64,000 nt of DNA from Paenibacillus sp. Root444D2 (GTDB lineage: Bacteria; Bacillota; Bacilli; Paenibacillales; NBRC-103111): contig NZ_LMEO01000050.1 of the NCBI RefSeq assembly GCF_001426375.1, positions 229,893 to 293,892 on the forward strand, written 5' to 3'. Position 1 is the stretch's first letter. Every line of letters begins with the position of its first letter. Positions 36,037-46,000 of this stretch are shown piece by piece. Under the pieces are notes generated by a model. That model made no database searches. It saw nothing but the letters and a program-made list of their open reading frames with translations, and was not told where the DNA came from. Both the position numbers and the translations under genes were made by a program.

Positions 36037-36789
36037 TTAATCTGATTTCCGATTCACTTTTCTCAAAAATTGCAAGGTCCGTTCATTCGTTGAAGCATCA
36101 AAAATGTCGGCTGGTGTTCCTCTTTCCACAATCGCGCCTTGGTCCATAAAGACAACTTGGTCCGCTACTTCTTTGGCAAAGCCCATCTCATGTGTCACAA
36201 TGACCATCGTCATGCCTTCAAAAGCTAGGTCCTTCATCACCTTTAGCACTTCGCCTACCAATTCCGGGTCAAGCGCGGACGTTGGTTCATCGAATAATAG
36301 TACCTCAGGATTCATCGCCATGGCCCGAGCAATCCCTACCCGTTGTTGTTGTCCGCCAGACAATTGATGAGGATAATGATCGGCACGATCACTAAGTCCA
36401 ACCTTAGCTAAGATGGATAAAGCCTTATCCTTAGCAGTTTTCGAGGATTCTTTAAGGACAATAACAGGGCCTTCCATAATATTTTGCAAGACGGTTAGAT
36501 GGGGAAATAAGTTATAGTTCTGGAACACCATACCCGTGTGTTTACGGATGGAACGGATGTCCGTCTTATTCAATTTGACTTCACCTGAGAATGTCATCGT
36601 CGCTTTGGCTATCGAGAGGGTCCCCTGATCTGGAAAGTCCAATAATTTCAGACATCTTAATAGGGTCGTTTTGCCGGAACCAGAAGGTCCGATGACAACG
36701 GTCGTGCTCCCTTTTTCAACATCCAAATCAATATGGTTCAAGACGTGGAGGTCATGAAAATGTTTATGTATACCTTCCATTCGAATCAT
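36037..36789 (-). CDS. Polar amino-acid ABC transporter ATP-binding protein
   Basis: About 250 residues. Walker A GPSGSGKTTLLRC, signature LSGGQQQRVGIARAMA, Walker B VLLFDEPTSALDP, H-loop IVTHEMGFA, all intact. The GlnQ/TcyC type that powers import of polar amino acids. The ATG at 36789 has AAGGGGGG 6 bases upstream; the alternative start 48 bases earlier would overlap the permease gene. Third gene of a binding protein-permease-ATPase operon. Confidence 0.93.
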   Translation of the reverse strand: MIRMEGIHKHFHDLHVLNHIDLDVEKGSTTVVIGPSGSGKTTLLRCLKLLDFPDQGTLSIAKATMTFSGEVKLNKTDIRSIRKHTGMVFQNYNLFPHLTVLQNIMEGPVIVLKESSKTAKDKALSILAKVGLSDRADHYPHQLSGGQQQRVGIARAMAMNPEVLLFDEPTSALDPELVGEVLKVMKDLAFEGMTMVIVTHEMGFAKEVADQVVFMDQGAIVERGTPADIFDASTNERTLQFLRKVNRKSD

Positions 36790-36802
36790 GCTGGCCCCCC
36801 CT

Positions 36803-37483
36803 TTACTTGGCAATGTTTCGTTCATAGTGGATTTCAAGCTTGGATTGGAAATAGGAAAGAACGGTACTGAAAACTAAATAAACGAAGGCTACCTCGATAT
36901 AAAGCCATAATGGCTCATAAGTAACAGCTGCAATCTGCTGCCCTTTCTGAAACATTTCCGTAACCGTAATCGTGGCGGCTAAAGAAGTGTCTTTGATTAA
37001 ACTTATGAAAGAATTTCCTAATGGAGGAATAGCGACTCGCACAGCCTGGGGTAAAATGATGCGCCTCATCGCCTGCCATTTCGTCATATTGATCGAATAA
37101 GCGGCCTCACTTTGGCCTTTGGGAATCGACAATATCGCGGCGCGAATAATTTCGGAGCTGTAGGCTCCTTTATTTAACGTGAATCCGATAATAGCTGTCG
37201 GAAAAGGATCCAGCGTTATTCCCAAACTCGGAAAACCATAAAATAAAATAAACAACTGGACAAGCAATGGCGTGCCGCGGAAAACCCAAACATAGAATCT
37301 CGCTATCGTACGTAGAATGGCAAAATCCGATAATCGAGCAAGCGCCGTGATGAAAGCTAAGCTAAGTCCAAGTGCAAATGTGATTAAAGTAAGCGGAACT
37401 GTGTACGTAAGCCCCGCCTTTATAATAGGAAAGAAGGAATCGGACAGGATCCCTATAATTCGCTCTAGACGTTCATTTGTCAT
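36803..37483 (-). CDS. Polar amino-acid ABC transporter permease
   Basis: 226 residues, HisM/TcyB type with about five membrane segments and the cytoplasmic coupling loop EAAYSINMTKWQAMRRIILPQAV. The stop of the binding-protein gene lies 12 bases before its ATG. Confidence 0.92.
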   Translation of the reverse strand: MTNERLERIIGILSDSFFPIIKAGLTYTVPLTLITFALGLSLAFITALARLSDFAILRTIARFYVWVFRGTPLLVQLFILFYGFPSLGITLDPFPTAIIGFTLNKGAYSSEIIRAAILSIPKGQSEAAYSINMTKWQAMRRIILPQAVRVAIPPLGNSFISLIKDTSLAATITVTEMFQKGQQIAAVTYEPLWLYIEVAFVYLVFSTVLSYFQSKLEIHYERNIAK

Positions 37484-37495
37484 TAGGTTAGGTCC

Positions 37496-38278
37496 TTACT
37501 TCGTTACGTCTGCATTGAACCATTTTTGCGAAATTTGAACCAATGTACCGTCCGATTTCATGTCTGCCAAAGCTTTATTAACTTTACTGACTAAATCTGT
37601 GCTTCCTTTGCGGAATAAAAAGGCGTTACTGGTCGCGGATGGCTCCTCATACACCGTTTTGATCGGCAGCTCGGGACGCTGCTTTTTCAAATCCAAATAG
37701 GACAAACTATCGTTAAGCGTCGCATCGATCCTGCCCGAAGTCAGAAGATCGATCGCTTGATTAAAACCCTCCACAACTGTATTTACCGCACCGTGTTCTT
37801 CCGCTATTTTCCGATAATTACTATCGAGGGATTGTCCAACCTTCTTGCCTTTAAGGTCATCCAACGTCTTGATATTCGTATTATTGGCATGCACCACAAG
37901 AACAGCGCGAGAAACAATATAAGGCGTAGACATGTCGTACTTCTCCAAACGATCAGGGCGAACAGCTACTTCGTTGGCTACCATGTCATACCGCTTCGCA
38001 TCGAGTCCTGCAATCATGCCATCCCACTTGGTTTCAACAAAACGCGGCGTCATGCCAATCCGTTTACATACCTCTTCTGCTGTCTCAACATCAAAACCTG
38101 TAAGCTTGCCAGCCTTATCATGAAAAGTGAAAGGTGCATAAGTACCTTCTGTGCCGATCGTAATTTCGGCTTTACTCGGTGAAGATGCAGACGGTGTTGC
38201 GTTTGGTTTAGTCGTACTACAGCCTATTGAAGTCAGGAGAACTGCCGTAACTGCTGTTGTTGCGAGTAATTTTTTCAT
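37496..38278 (-). CDS. Polar amino-acid ABC transporter solute-binding lipoprotein
   Basis: About 260 residues. Lipoprotein signal with lipobox TSIGC at about 17-21 after MKKLLATTAVTAVLL. Family 3 binding-protein motifs ITIGTEGTYAPFTF and GFDVETAEEVCKRIG mark the ligand pocket of polar or sulfur amino acids (cystine-type likely, not certain). ATG at 38278 has GGGGG 10 bases upstream; an upstream codon would put 52 extra residues before the signal and is rejected. Confidence 0.9.
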   Translation of the reverse strand: MKKLLATTAVTAVLLTSIGCSTTKPNATPSASSPSKAEITIGTEGTYAPFTFHDKAGKLTGFDVETAEEVCKRIGMTPRFVETKWDGMIAGLDAKRYDMVANEVAVRPDRLEKYDMSTPYIVSRAVLVVHANNTNIKTLDDLKGKKVGQSLDSNYRKIAEEHGAVNTVVEGFNQAIDLLTSGRIDATLNDSLSYLDLKKQRPELPIKTVYEEPSATSNAFLFRKGSTDLVSKVNKALADMKSDGTLVQISQKWFNADVTK

Positions 38279-38432
38279 CCTAATAACCCCCTGTGAAATA
38301 ACCCTTTTTGAGATAAAGGTATTATTCCCCATGTGAAGGAATTTTAAGTAAAAAAATTGTTTTTGGGGGGGAAAAAGTAAACCAGTGAAAAGTGTAAGCC
38401 GAATCAGAATTAGTACGGATTCGTAGATTAAC

Positions 38433-38490
38433 AAGCTACGAGCTGAAGCCCATCAGTAGAATCTGAAGGCCGGAACTCTGCTTCTCAGCC
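38433..38490 (+). repeat. Dispersed three-hairpin repeat, copy B (degenerate)
   Basis: Carries GCTACGAGCTGAAGC and the last hairpin in decayed form (TCTGAAGGCCGGAACTCTGC-type core). It overlaps the 3' end of the broken endonuclease-like gene. Confidence 0.5.
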
Positions 38491-39097
38491 CCCCAAAATC
38501 TTCCCAACTCGAAAGAACGTGCTGTGCTACTCTATAGCATCGAACACGAGCATGGCCTTTCCCTGCTGGTTCAAGGAGTGATTTCTGATACATCCCTTTA
38601 AGAGTTTCTTGTGCTTTTCTTTGTCGGAACTGAAATTGTTTTTGAACATCGGCAGGTTTGATTGCTCTTCCTAATGCATGGGCAAAACGGATGATTTCTT
38701 TTTCCTAAATAATTCAGCTCTATTTCATGGTTAAATACATCTCCAAAGTGTCTGCCAATACATTGCTGGATTAATTGTTCACACATGCGAGGTCGGTTTT
38801 TTACGTCATCCTAAGAGAACCGAAAAATCTTCCAACCATCTATAATGAGGTGGTTTTGTCTGATTAATTGGTCGGAGAATTGAGAGCGACTAATATCAGT
38901 GAAATGGGGACCAAAGCCATCAATTTCAATCGCTAGTCTGAGAGAGTGGCGAAGGAAGGCGAAATCCAAAAAACGCGTACCGTCGCGAAAATCTTTGATT
39001 TCATATTCTGGATGCAAGTCTTGAAAATGTCCAAACGCGCCCACCAAATCTGCTCAAGAAAAAACTTCTCCGCATGTCCATGACCCTCTTTAAGTCG
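38453..39097 (-). pseudogene. Broken endonuclease-like gene (nonsense plus two frameshifts)
   Basis: Homology to an endonuclease-like family (core LAIEIDGFGPHFTDISR, then NHLIIDGWKIFRF) is carried in three frames: an N-terminal piece (GHGHAEKFFLEQIWW) in one frame, the core (39047-38811) after a one-base shift near 39048, an in-frame TAG at 38811-38813 where the family has Tyr (RFS-stop-DDVKNRP), and the C-terminal helix-turn-helix-like part (EIIRFAHALGRAIKPADVQKQ) after another shift at an A-run near 38700. The true start is missing too. Three or more lesions rule out a single sequencing error. Flanked on both sides by copies of the dispersed repeat. Confidence 0.75.
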
Positions 39098-39480
39098 CTA
39101 TTATTAAATACCACCTCCAGAAAATAAATAATCCGCTCCTCCAGACAGCTTACGCTGTACAGAAAAGCGGTGTGTGCTTCACAACCGTTTGATAATAATT
39201 TTATTCAATGATAGCATATCACACAAAATTTAACAATTACGCATTGAGGGGCTATTTTACTTTTCGTTCGTCTCGTTCGGCTAAAACCGTAGGCGCACCG
39301 GACTGACTGCTGAGAAGTCGATTTTCGGCTTCTCAGGCTCTGACGGCAAGCTTCGGCTCGCGTAACTCTCGCTGAAAGCGCGGTTTCCGCGCCTATTTGT
39401 TCGAGGGCGCCCTCATTTTCCCACAGTAAATGCAAAATAAGCCCCTCCGCCTAGTTCGAGCGGATCAGCGGCCAGATTAC
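39098..39480. other. Gap with dispersed repeat copy C
   Basis: About 380 bases between the pseudogene and the GNAT gene. It holds the minus-strand repeat copy (39307-39399) and a small CCGC...GCGG hairpin near 39450-39470. The open frame that crosses 39205-39435 is the repeat read through, not a gene. Confidence 0.55.
39307..39399 (-). repeat. Dispersed three-hairpin repeat, copy C
   Basis: Reading the minus strand: GGCGCGGAAACCGCGC hairpin, CGCTGAAAG-type link, CGAGCCGAAGCTTG hairpin and CTGAGAAGCCGAAAATCG-ACTTCTCAG hairpin. About 80 of 93 bases match copy D at 55.5 kb by eye. Confidence 0.8.
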
Positions 39481-39927
39481 TCAGACGATGGAATAGTTAA
39501 CCCACTCCCCTTGAACCCCACCCATTTTGTCAAAGAACTGTTGAGCTCGTATATTATCAGGAGCCGTTATCCAAGACATATACGCATATCCTTGATCCTT
39601 TGAATAACCTTGACATTCTAAAAACAGTTCTGATTCCACTTCTGTTCCTCTATATGGCTCAATGACATAAAGGTCGTTCATGATGGTAATTTTGTCTGCT
39701 TTCATCGTACTAAATGCGAAGTATAAGGTAGCAAAGCCGATTAACTTTCCATCTTGTTCTGCGACAAACTGTATTCCTACTTGTTTCTCTAAAAGGGTTT
39801 GAATCAACTTATGTATTTTCCCATCGGCTGGCCTAGGTTTCTGATAAAATCCAACGATGTATTCATACATTAATTCGGTCAAGTTTATTTCATCATCAGG
39901 TTCTGCGTCTCTTACGATAAGTGGCAT
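39481..39927 (-). CDS. GNAT-family N-acetyltransferase
   Basis: 148 residues. The acetyl-CoA site is in VIEPYRGTEVESELFLECQ (R/Q-x-x-G-x-G/A-like: YRGTEVESE, a looser form), preceded by strand DKITIMNDLYV. Substrate unknown. TTGAAT (39980-39985), 17 bases, TATAAT (39957-39962) form an excellent promoter just upstream, so this is an independently expressed gene. Confidence 0.8.
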   Translation of the reverse strand: MPLIVRDAEPDDEINLTELMYEYIVGFYQKPRPADGKIHKLIQTLLEKQVGIQFVAEQDGKLIGFATLYFAFSTMKADKITIMNDLYVIEPYRGTEVESELFLECQGYSKDQGYAYMSWITAPDNIRAQQFFDKMGGVQGEWVNYSIV

Positions 39928-39956
39928 TCATAATTCCCTCCATTCGATAATGAATA

Positions 39957-39985
39957 ATTATACATAAATATGCATGTATATTCAA
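39957..39985 (-). promoter_or_regulatory. Sigma-A promoter of the GNAT gene
   Basis: TTGAAT (39980-39985), 17-base spacer, TATAAT (39957-39962) on the minus strand, 30 bases before the start codon. Best promoter match seen in the window. Confidence 0.7.
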
Positions 39986-40017
39986 TGTAATTATTGTACG
40001 TTATTCGAAATAAAAAA

Positions 40018-40045
40018 GAGAAGCCGCCACTATTGCGCGCTTCTC
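40018..40045 (-). terminator. Terminator of the heparinase-like gene
   Basis: GAGAAGC/GCTTCTC stem (40018-40024 with 40039-40045) and six Ts on the minus strand (plus As 40012-40017). It lies 50 bases past the large gene's stop. Confidence 0.75.
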
Positions 40046-40094
40046 CACCAAAACTTTGATTGATTTAGGATGTACCTGTTAGCGGGACGTCCTT

Positions 40095-43000
40095 TTACAT
40101 TTGGAATACTACCGTTGGGTTTGTTGTTATGTTATTTACAATTTCTTTGTACGTTCCCCCAAAGGTCATTCCGAAGGTATAAGAACCAGGCAATAACTCC
40201 TTGCTGATCTCCCCAGCCGATGTGTTGCCAATCGTCCGCCAGCCTCCCGCATAGTATTTCACGCTTCCGCTGTCCATCAGATTTCCTTGGCTGTCTTTCA
40301 ATTGTACTTTGACCTTTATCGTTTGAAATACGACCACTGCGTCTGTTCCTATATCCTGTACTTTCTCCTTATACGCTCCCTCGTTAGTCATGCCGAAGGT
40401 ATAAGAACCAGGCAATAGCTCCTTGCTGATCTCTCCGCCAGTCGTACTACCAAATATCAGCCAGCCTCCCGCATAGTACTTCACACTGCCGCTGTCCATC
40501 AGATTTCCTTGGCTGTCTTTCAATTGTACTTTGACCTTGACTGTCTGGAATATGACTATTGGATCAGTTCCGATATTCTGTACCTTTTCCTTATACGCTC
40601 CCTCGTTGGTCATGCCGAAGGTATAAGAACCAGTCAATAGCTCCTTGCTGATCTCTCCGCCAGTCGTACTACCAAACGTCAGCCAGCCTCCCGCATAGTA
40701 TTTCACGCTGCCGCTGTCCATTAGATTTCCTTGACTGTCTTTCAGTTGCACCTTGACTTTTACCGTCTGGAATACAACAACCGCATCAGTTCCGGTATTT
40801 TGCACCTTCTCCTTATAGGTTCCCTCGTACGTAATGCCGAAGGTGTAGCTTTTGTCTGCTATGGATTTACTTACTCTGCCGCTAGCGTCTGTCACACCAA
40901 AATCCTTCCATCCTCCATCGTAGTATTTCACTATTCCGCCGCTGAGCGGATTGCCATTACTGTCTTTTAACTCCACCTTTACTGCAGTTGCGGCAAGCGA
41001 AAAACTAAGATTATGCGCAGACTCAACATTCCCCGCTTGATCCGTTGACTTATAGATCAAGGTATATTGACCTTTCTTATCCAACGTAACAGGTGATGTA
41101 TATAGCTGAAATGTAGTCCCATTATCCAGACTGTATTCTGTTTTCATCACACTTGAATCAACATCCACTGCACTTAAACTTACTGTAACCGGCCCCGTAT
41201 AAGCACCATTTGGTCCGTCCGGTTGTGCCGGGCTCAAACTGGCTGTTGTACTCGGAGCTATTTTATCAATGTTATTCACTGTGTAGCTGGTAACATTCGA
41301 CGCATGGCCTACCGCATCTGTTCCTCTTGCAAAGATCATGCCATTTTCGGAAACGACTACTGGCGATGTGTACGCTGTCCATATGCCGCTAGCACCTACT
41401 TTGTATTCTCTCACCGCTGCATCAGCCGGATAGCTAATCGTTACAGTGACATCAGTGTTGGTCGGTGCCGTGATATCTGCAGAAATGATTGCATCTGCTG
41501 GTGGTTGCGCAACTTGACTTGATCTGTACGTCAGCGGGATCCTAAATGATGCACCGCTTGCAATATCATAGATAAATCCTTTGTTGAAATCATTCGAATC
41601 TTTATAGGACCGGACAAGCGTAATATCCCCAATGTCGAGCTTCAAGCGAGATCCTTCCATGACGGATACATTTTTGATGCGGTAAGACGCATAACGGACA
41701 CCGTCGTTTTGAATGGTGATGCTCTTTCCGATCAAATCGGCAGGGGTGCCGAAAAGCCCGGACGCTTCGATAATAATCTCGTTATTAGGTGACAAATCCT
41801 TCGTAAAGTCAACGACTGTCCCGGTAACAGCTCCAACTCGATCCTGCCGGACTTCACTGTTCTTTCCGATATACGAGCCGTCGTGCAAATAGGTGCTCGC
41901 ACTTCCATCCTCCTGCACCGAATATACGCCGAAAAAGCCTTTAAACTCCAAAGAGTATGCGGTATCAGGCAGTTCAACCGTGTAAGCTTTGCTTGTATCC
42001 AAGCTGCTAACCACATAATCGGTTCTGCCGTTTTTCAATTTTACACTTACTGCTCGAACCCCGCTGTCATCCACGGTCTGTCCGTTCAGCTTAACGATCA
42101 ATGGCGTGATGGAGCTAATAAAGCGTTCTCCCTTATACGGCTCAATGATCGAAGTAAATAAACTATCGATGCTAGTGCCGCTGCGGTGAGCGACCAAATA
42201 CCGGAGATCTTTCGGATTGCCAATCTTATTCTGCGGCGGCACTCCGTCGGCCAACGCTACATCATTAACACTGCCTAACATCGTCAATCTTAGGTGAACG
42301 TCTGTTGCTGCCCCGCTGCCTTGACCGTACATATTCCAAGTATCTTTCACATTCCAGTCGACACTGAATTTGTCCGCAGGAGACCCATCACGTTCCACAT
42401 TTTTCAAATAGTGAAACCCGCTGCCCATATAGCCGACCCCTGCGATATCATCGACTCTTTGCCCGTAAGGTACGTCCGCTCCCGCATACGTCCCCGTTGC
42501 TTGCGGAACCAAGTTCAACCCTTCCGTCGCAACCGTCCCTTCTGCTCCATGGAAGCTAAAATAATGATCATTACCTCCCTTTACCCGAAACAGATCTATC
42601 GTATAGGAGTTCTTATCATCTGCCTTGATCATGGCCGTAGTCCGCTTATACAACGTCGTCTGCGGATATACCTTAGGGGCTTCCACATCAATGAGCTTCA
42701 CCAAGTCCGTATCGTCAAAATGCTTAGCTTCCGCAGCCCATAGATTCGTGTTCTGTTTTCGCTTATCCACAATTACTGTGTTATGGCTGATTGTATTAAC
42801 GACCCACTGCGCTCGATGCATATCGACGCTGTCAGCAAATTCGGGGTAGCCCAAATCTGGCGACAAATCGAGACCAAACGCGTGAAATCCAACGTTTAAC
42901 GTGTCCGCATGACCGTGGCTTACGTTGCGTCCATAGAACATCCATTCATCCCGAAGCGTGTTATTCGCGTCCAAGCGGGCATCCCGCTGAGCACGCGCCT

Positions 43001-46000
43001 GTGCATTTAGAAGATTCAAAACTCGGACGTCCAGATTAAAGGCGCTGGATGACGGGTGCTTCCCGATACCCTCGAAGGAAATGGTATGCAGTCCTTGCGT
43101 AAGGTTCATCTGGCTGATGATCTCGTATGCATTCGTATCCGTCCCGTAAAAATCCAACTCTTTAACGGGTTGCCCATCGATGGAAATTCGATAAATGCCA
43201 TTAGACTGCGCTTTTACGGGGAGTACATCCAACTCATATTCGTCTGTAGCTGGAACATTAAATTCAAAAGTTGCCGTCTCCCCGCTCTGGGCTGCCGCAA
43301 GCTGGATGGAACTGGAAGCATCAACAAACTTCGTCGGTACACTTTGTGCAGACACGTTCATGCCGCTAAAGCCAATCCTCGTTCCATAATCAACTTTCGG
43401 GTTATCACCGTCCCGCAGCGCAGCAAATCCATATCCACTCGAATTTACACTTTCCATATTCAGTGGACCTTTGACGTTAATTACCTCTTGAATTTGACTT
43501 GCGATCGCATTAGGATTGGTGGAAAATACGTCCTTATGAATCCCATCGGTCGTATTGTTATTCAGAAAATAGGTTAGCTGCGCATAAATCGGATCGCCGA
43601 ACTTTTCAAACGCTTTGACGGAATCCGTCATTCGCTCAATGATAAATGGATTTCCGGTTCGACCCGTATCCCCGATATTTGCTGTAAATTTTTCACTCAA
43701 AATGAGCGTACTCATAGCGGAAAACATTTTTCTAAACTTCACGTTATTGTACAGATCGGCCTGCGGGTACAAATCGTAGCCCTCCAAAATATCGGCCGTC
43801 AACCGATGATTTACCAGCCACAAAGCATTGTAACCGGGTGAGCTTTCATTCCCATTCCCATCTCGGTCGACGTCCGAAACAAGTGAATTTAGAATATTTC
43901 CACCTGTTAAGCGAGTCGGATTGGCAAGAACTCCTCCTGTCTGAAAAATGAAATCCAGCCACTCTTTCGTTTCAGGCATCGTATCGTAGATAACAGCAGC
44001 CATGGCCAGAGCACTTTGATGCATGCCGTCATTGCCAAGTATTTGTGTCTTTTTTACTGCCGGAAATACTTGCTTAATGATACCGTCTTCGATATTCCGC
44101 CGAATGTTTGCTCCGGAATTTTTCGTATTTACCATTCGAAATTGCGTCGACTTCGCACTCAGAAATTGAACGGTTTCCGGGTCGTCGAGTGCCGGGAATA
44201 AAGCATCATAGGCACTAATAAACGACTTCACTAATTCAGTTTCCCAAATGCCGCCTAATACTTTACCATTGCCGACAGATTTGCCCGATGAATTTAGAAA
44301 CACCGCTCTGTCAAACTTGCTTATATCCATTTCCGGATAAACATCCGCCACCCGATCTAGTAATATCGAACCGGCACGGCCATACTTGATGTCCCCCGTA
44401 TATAAATAAGCATCGCGGAATGCATTCAGCGAACGCTGAATCAGAGAATCTCCCCCATACCATGACCAGTGGACATAGTAAGCGATGAATGTATAGCGTA
44501 TTCCTTGCTCATTTACCCAGCCAAAGCCATCATCAACTCCCCAAGTGGGTCCCTTTTCAGGATAGAGCGTGTTTACAAGCAGACTTCGGTCCGCAAGCTC
44601 CGGTTGGAAGAGGCCATGTTCATCCAAACCGCTGCGGTAATAAGCTCCGAAGTCGTTCGTTGGAAACTTGTACCCGCTTGAAGGATCCACAATTTTCCAT
44701 GGGTCGTTTAATGGATCGATACGATAAGGATAATTCCCGTATTTATCGATTTCCTTCCCGGTTATCGGACTTCCTAACGACTGATTAACGGCATAGCTGC
44801 GAGGAAGCTTTTGACTGGGAACCGCATTCCATAAGAAGTCCAATCCTTTAACCAGATATTTATCCGCGTTTGTAACCGCCGCATCCTTCAAGTTCTTCGC
44901 CCATTGCAGCTGCTGTATATTTTGTCGGGCGGCCGCGACCTTTTCCTGGCTGTATAGCGTCGTCCTCGTTTTACGATTCATCAATTCACCTGACCTAATG
45001 AATGTCGCGTTATCGAAATAAACGATTCCTCCTGCTGGCGGCGAGGTACCTAATCGCAAGCTAATATAGGCGGTCTCAGCCGGGAAAACACTCTTAAGCG
45101 TAATGGGCATCCAAGTGTTACTAGTCGAACCTGACTGGGACACCGATGAAAGGAAGACCTTGTCCGCATCCCATAATTCGACCTTCAGCTCAGCGGTCCC
45201 GGAGTTCGTGAATGCAAACACATTTGCCGTATATTCAACGCCGGGTGAAACGGGAATGAGATGACTTCGCAGTCCTGCCGACTGATCCACGGTATTGGTT
45301 ATTTTAATGCTGCGGACTCCGTCGTAGGCCTTCTCGCTGGATACATCCACAGTGCCGTCGACCCCACGCCAATCACTTGGCTTGCCATTATCCAACAGCT
45401 CGAATCTGCCGTTATTCAAATAGGGACTTGGGTCTGGAGGGGCTTCACCGAATTTGGCATCGTCAAAATAAGTCGTACCGATGTTAGTAGCCCCCAGATA
45501 CAATCTTATCGTGGCGTAAGCTGCTCCAACAGGCGCAGCACCGACCGCACGAATCGGCTTCCATTCATTCTGGGAAGTGCTACCCGCAATCACGTTCGTT
45601 AAATTTGTGTTATTGGCATCCCAAAACTCCAGAAAAATGGTAGATGAACCCGATTCATCATAGGCAAATACCTCCGCTTCGTACTTCCCTCCTACTGAAA
45701 CTGGCATTTTCTGACTTCGGACTCCGATGCCAGCGGTTGCGCTCGTATCCACCATTTTTACACTGCGATCTCCCGAACGCTTCCGCTCCAGAGAAGACGT
45801 AATATTACCGCCGAAGATAGAATCCCAGTAGCGGGGCATTCCATCCATCGTACTCTCCATTCCGCCGTTCCTGAGTGGCGTGTTCGGATCCTTCACCAAC
45901 TCCTGGAAATCTGCATCGTCAAAATAGGAGGTTCCGATGTTCGCTTGACCTGAATAGACTCTCAGGCTTGCATATACAGCTCCTGTCGGCGCCGTTTGAC

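Noticed and set aside
38279..38432. Riboswitch (S-box or T-box) upstream of the amino-acid ABC transporter
   Set aside because: The region lacks the conserved cores; only a G-run and AT-rich stretch were seen.
38598..39047. Two separate small genes (62 and 78 codons)
   Set aside because: They are fragments of one pseudogene: the gap between them reads in frame apart from a TAG, and the family match continues across it and into another frame.
39205..39435. 76-codon open frame on the minus strand
   Set aside because: It runs along the dispersed repeat copy C; the reading frame is a by-product of the GC-rich hairpins.
40098..40985. Mobile element or CRISPR because of the regular repeat
   Set aside because: The 222-bp units are in frame within one long coding sequence and code a repeated protein domain.
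41223..43577. Plus-strand open frames inside the lyase gene
   Set aside because: Shadows of the 2.1-kaa gene; no ribosome binding sites or motifs.
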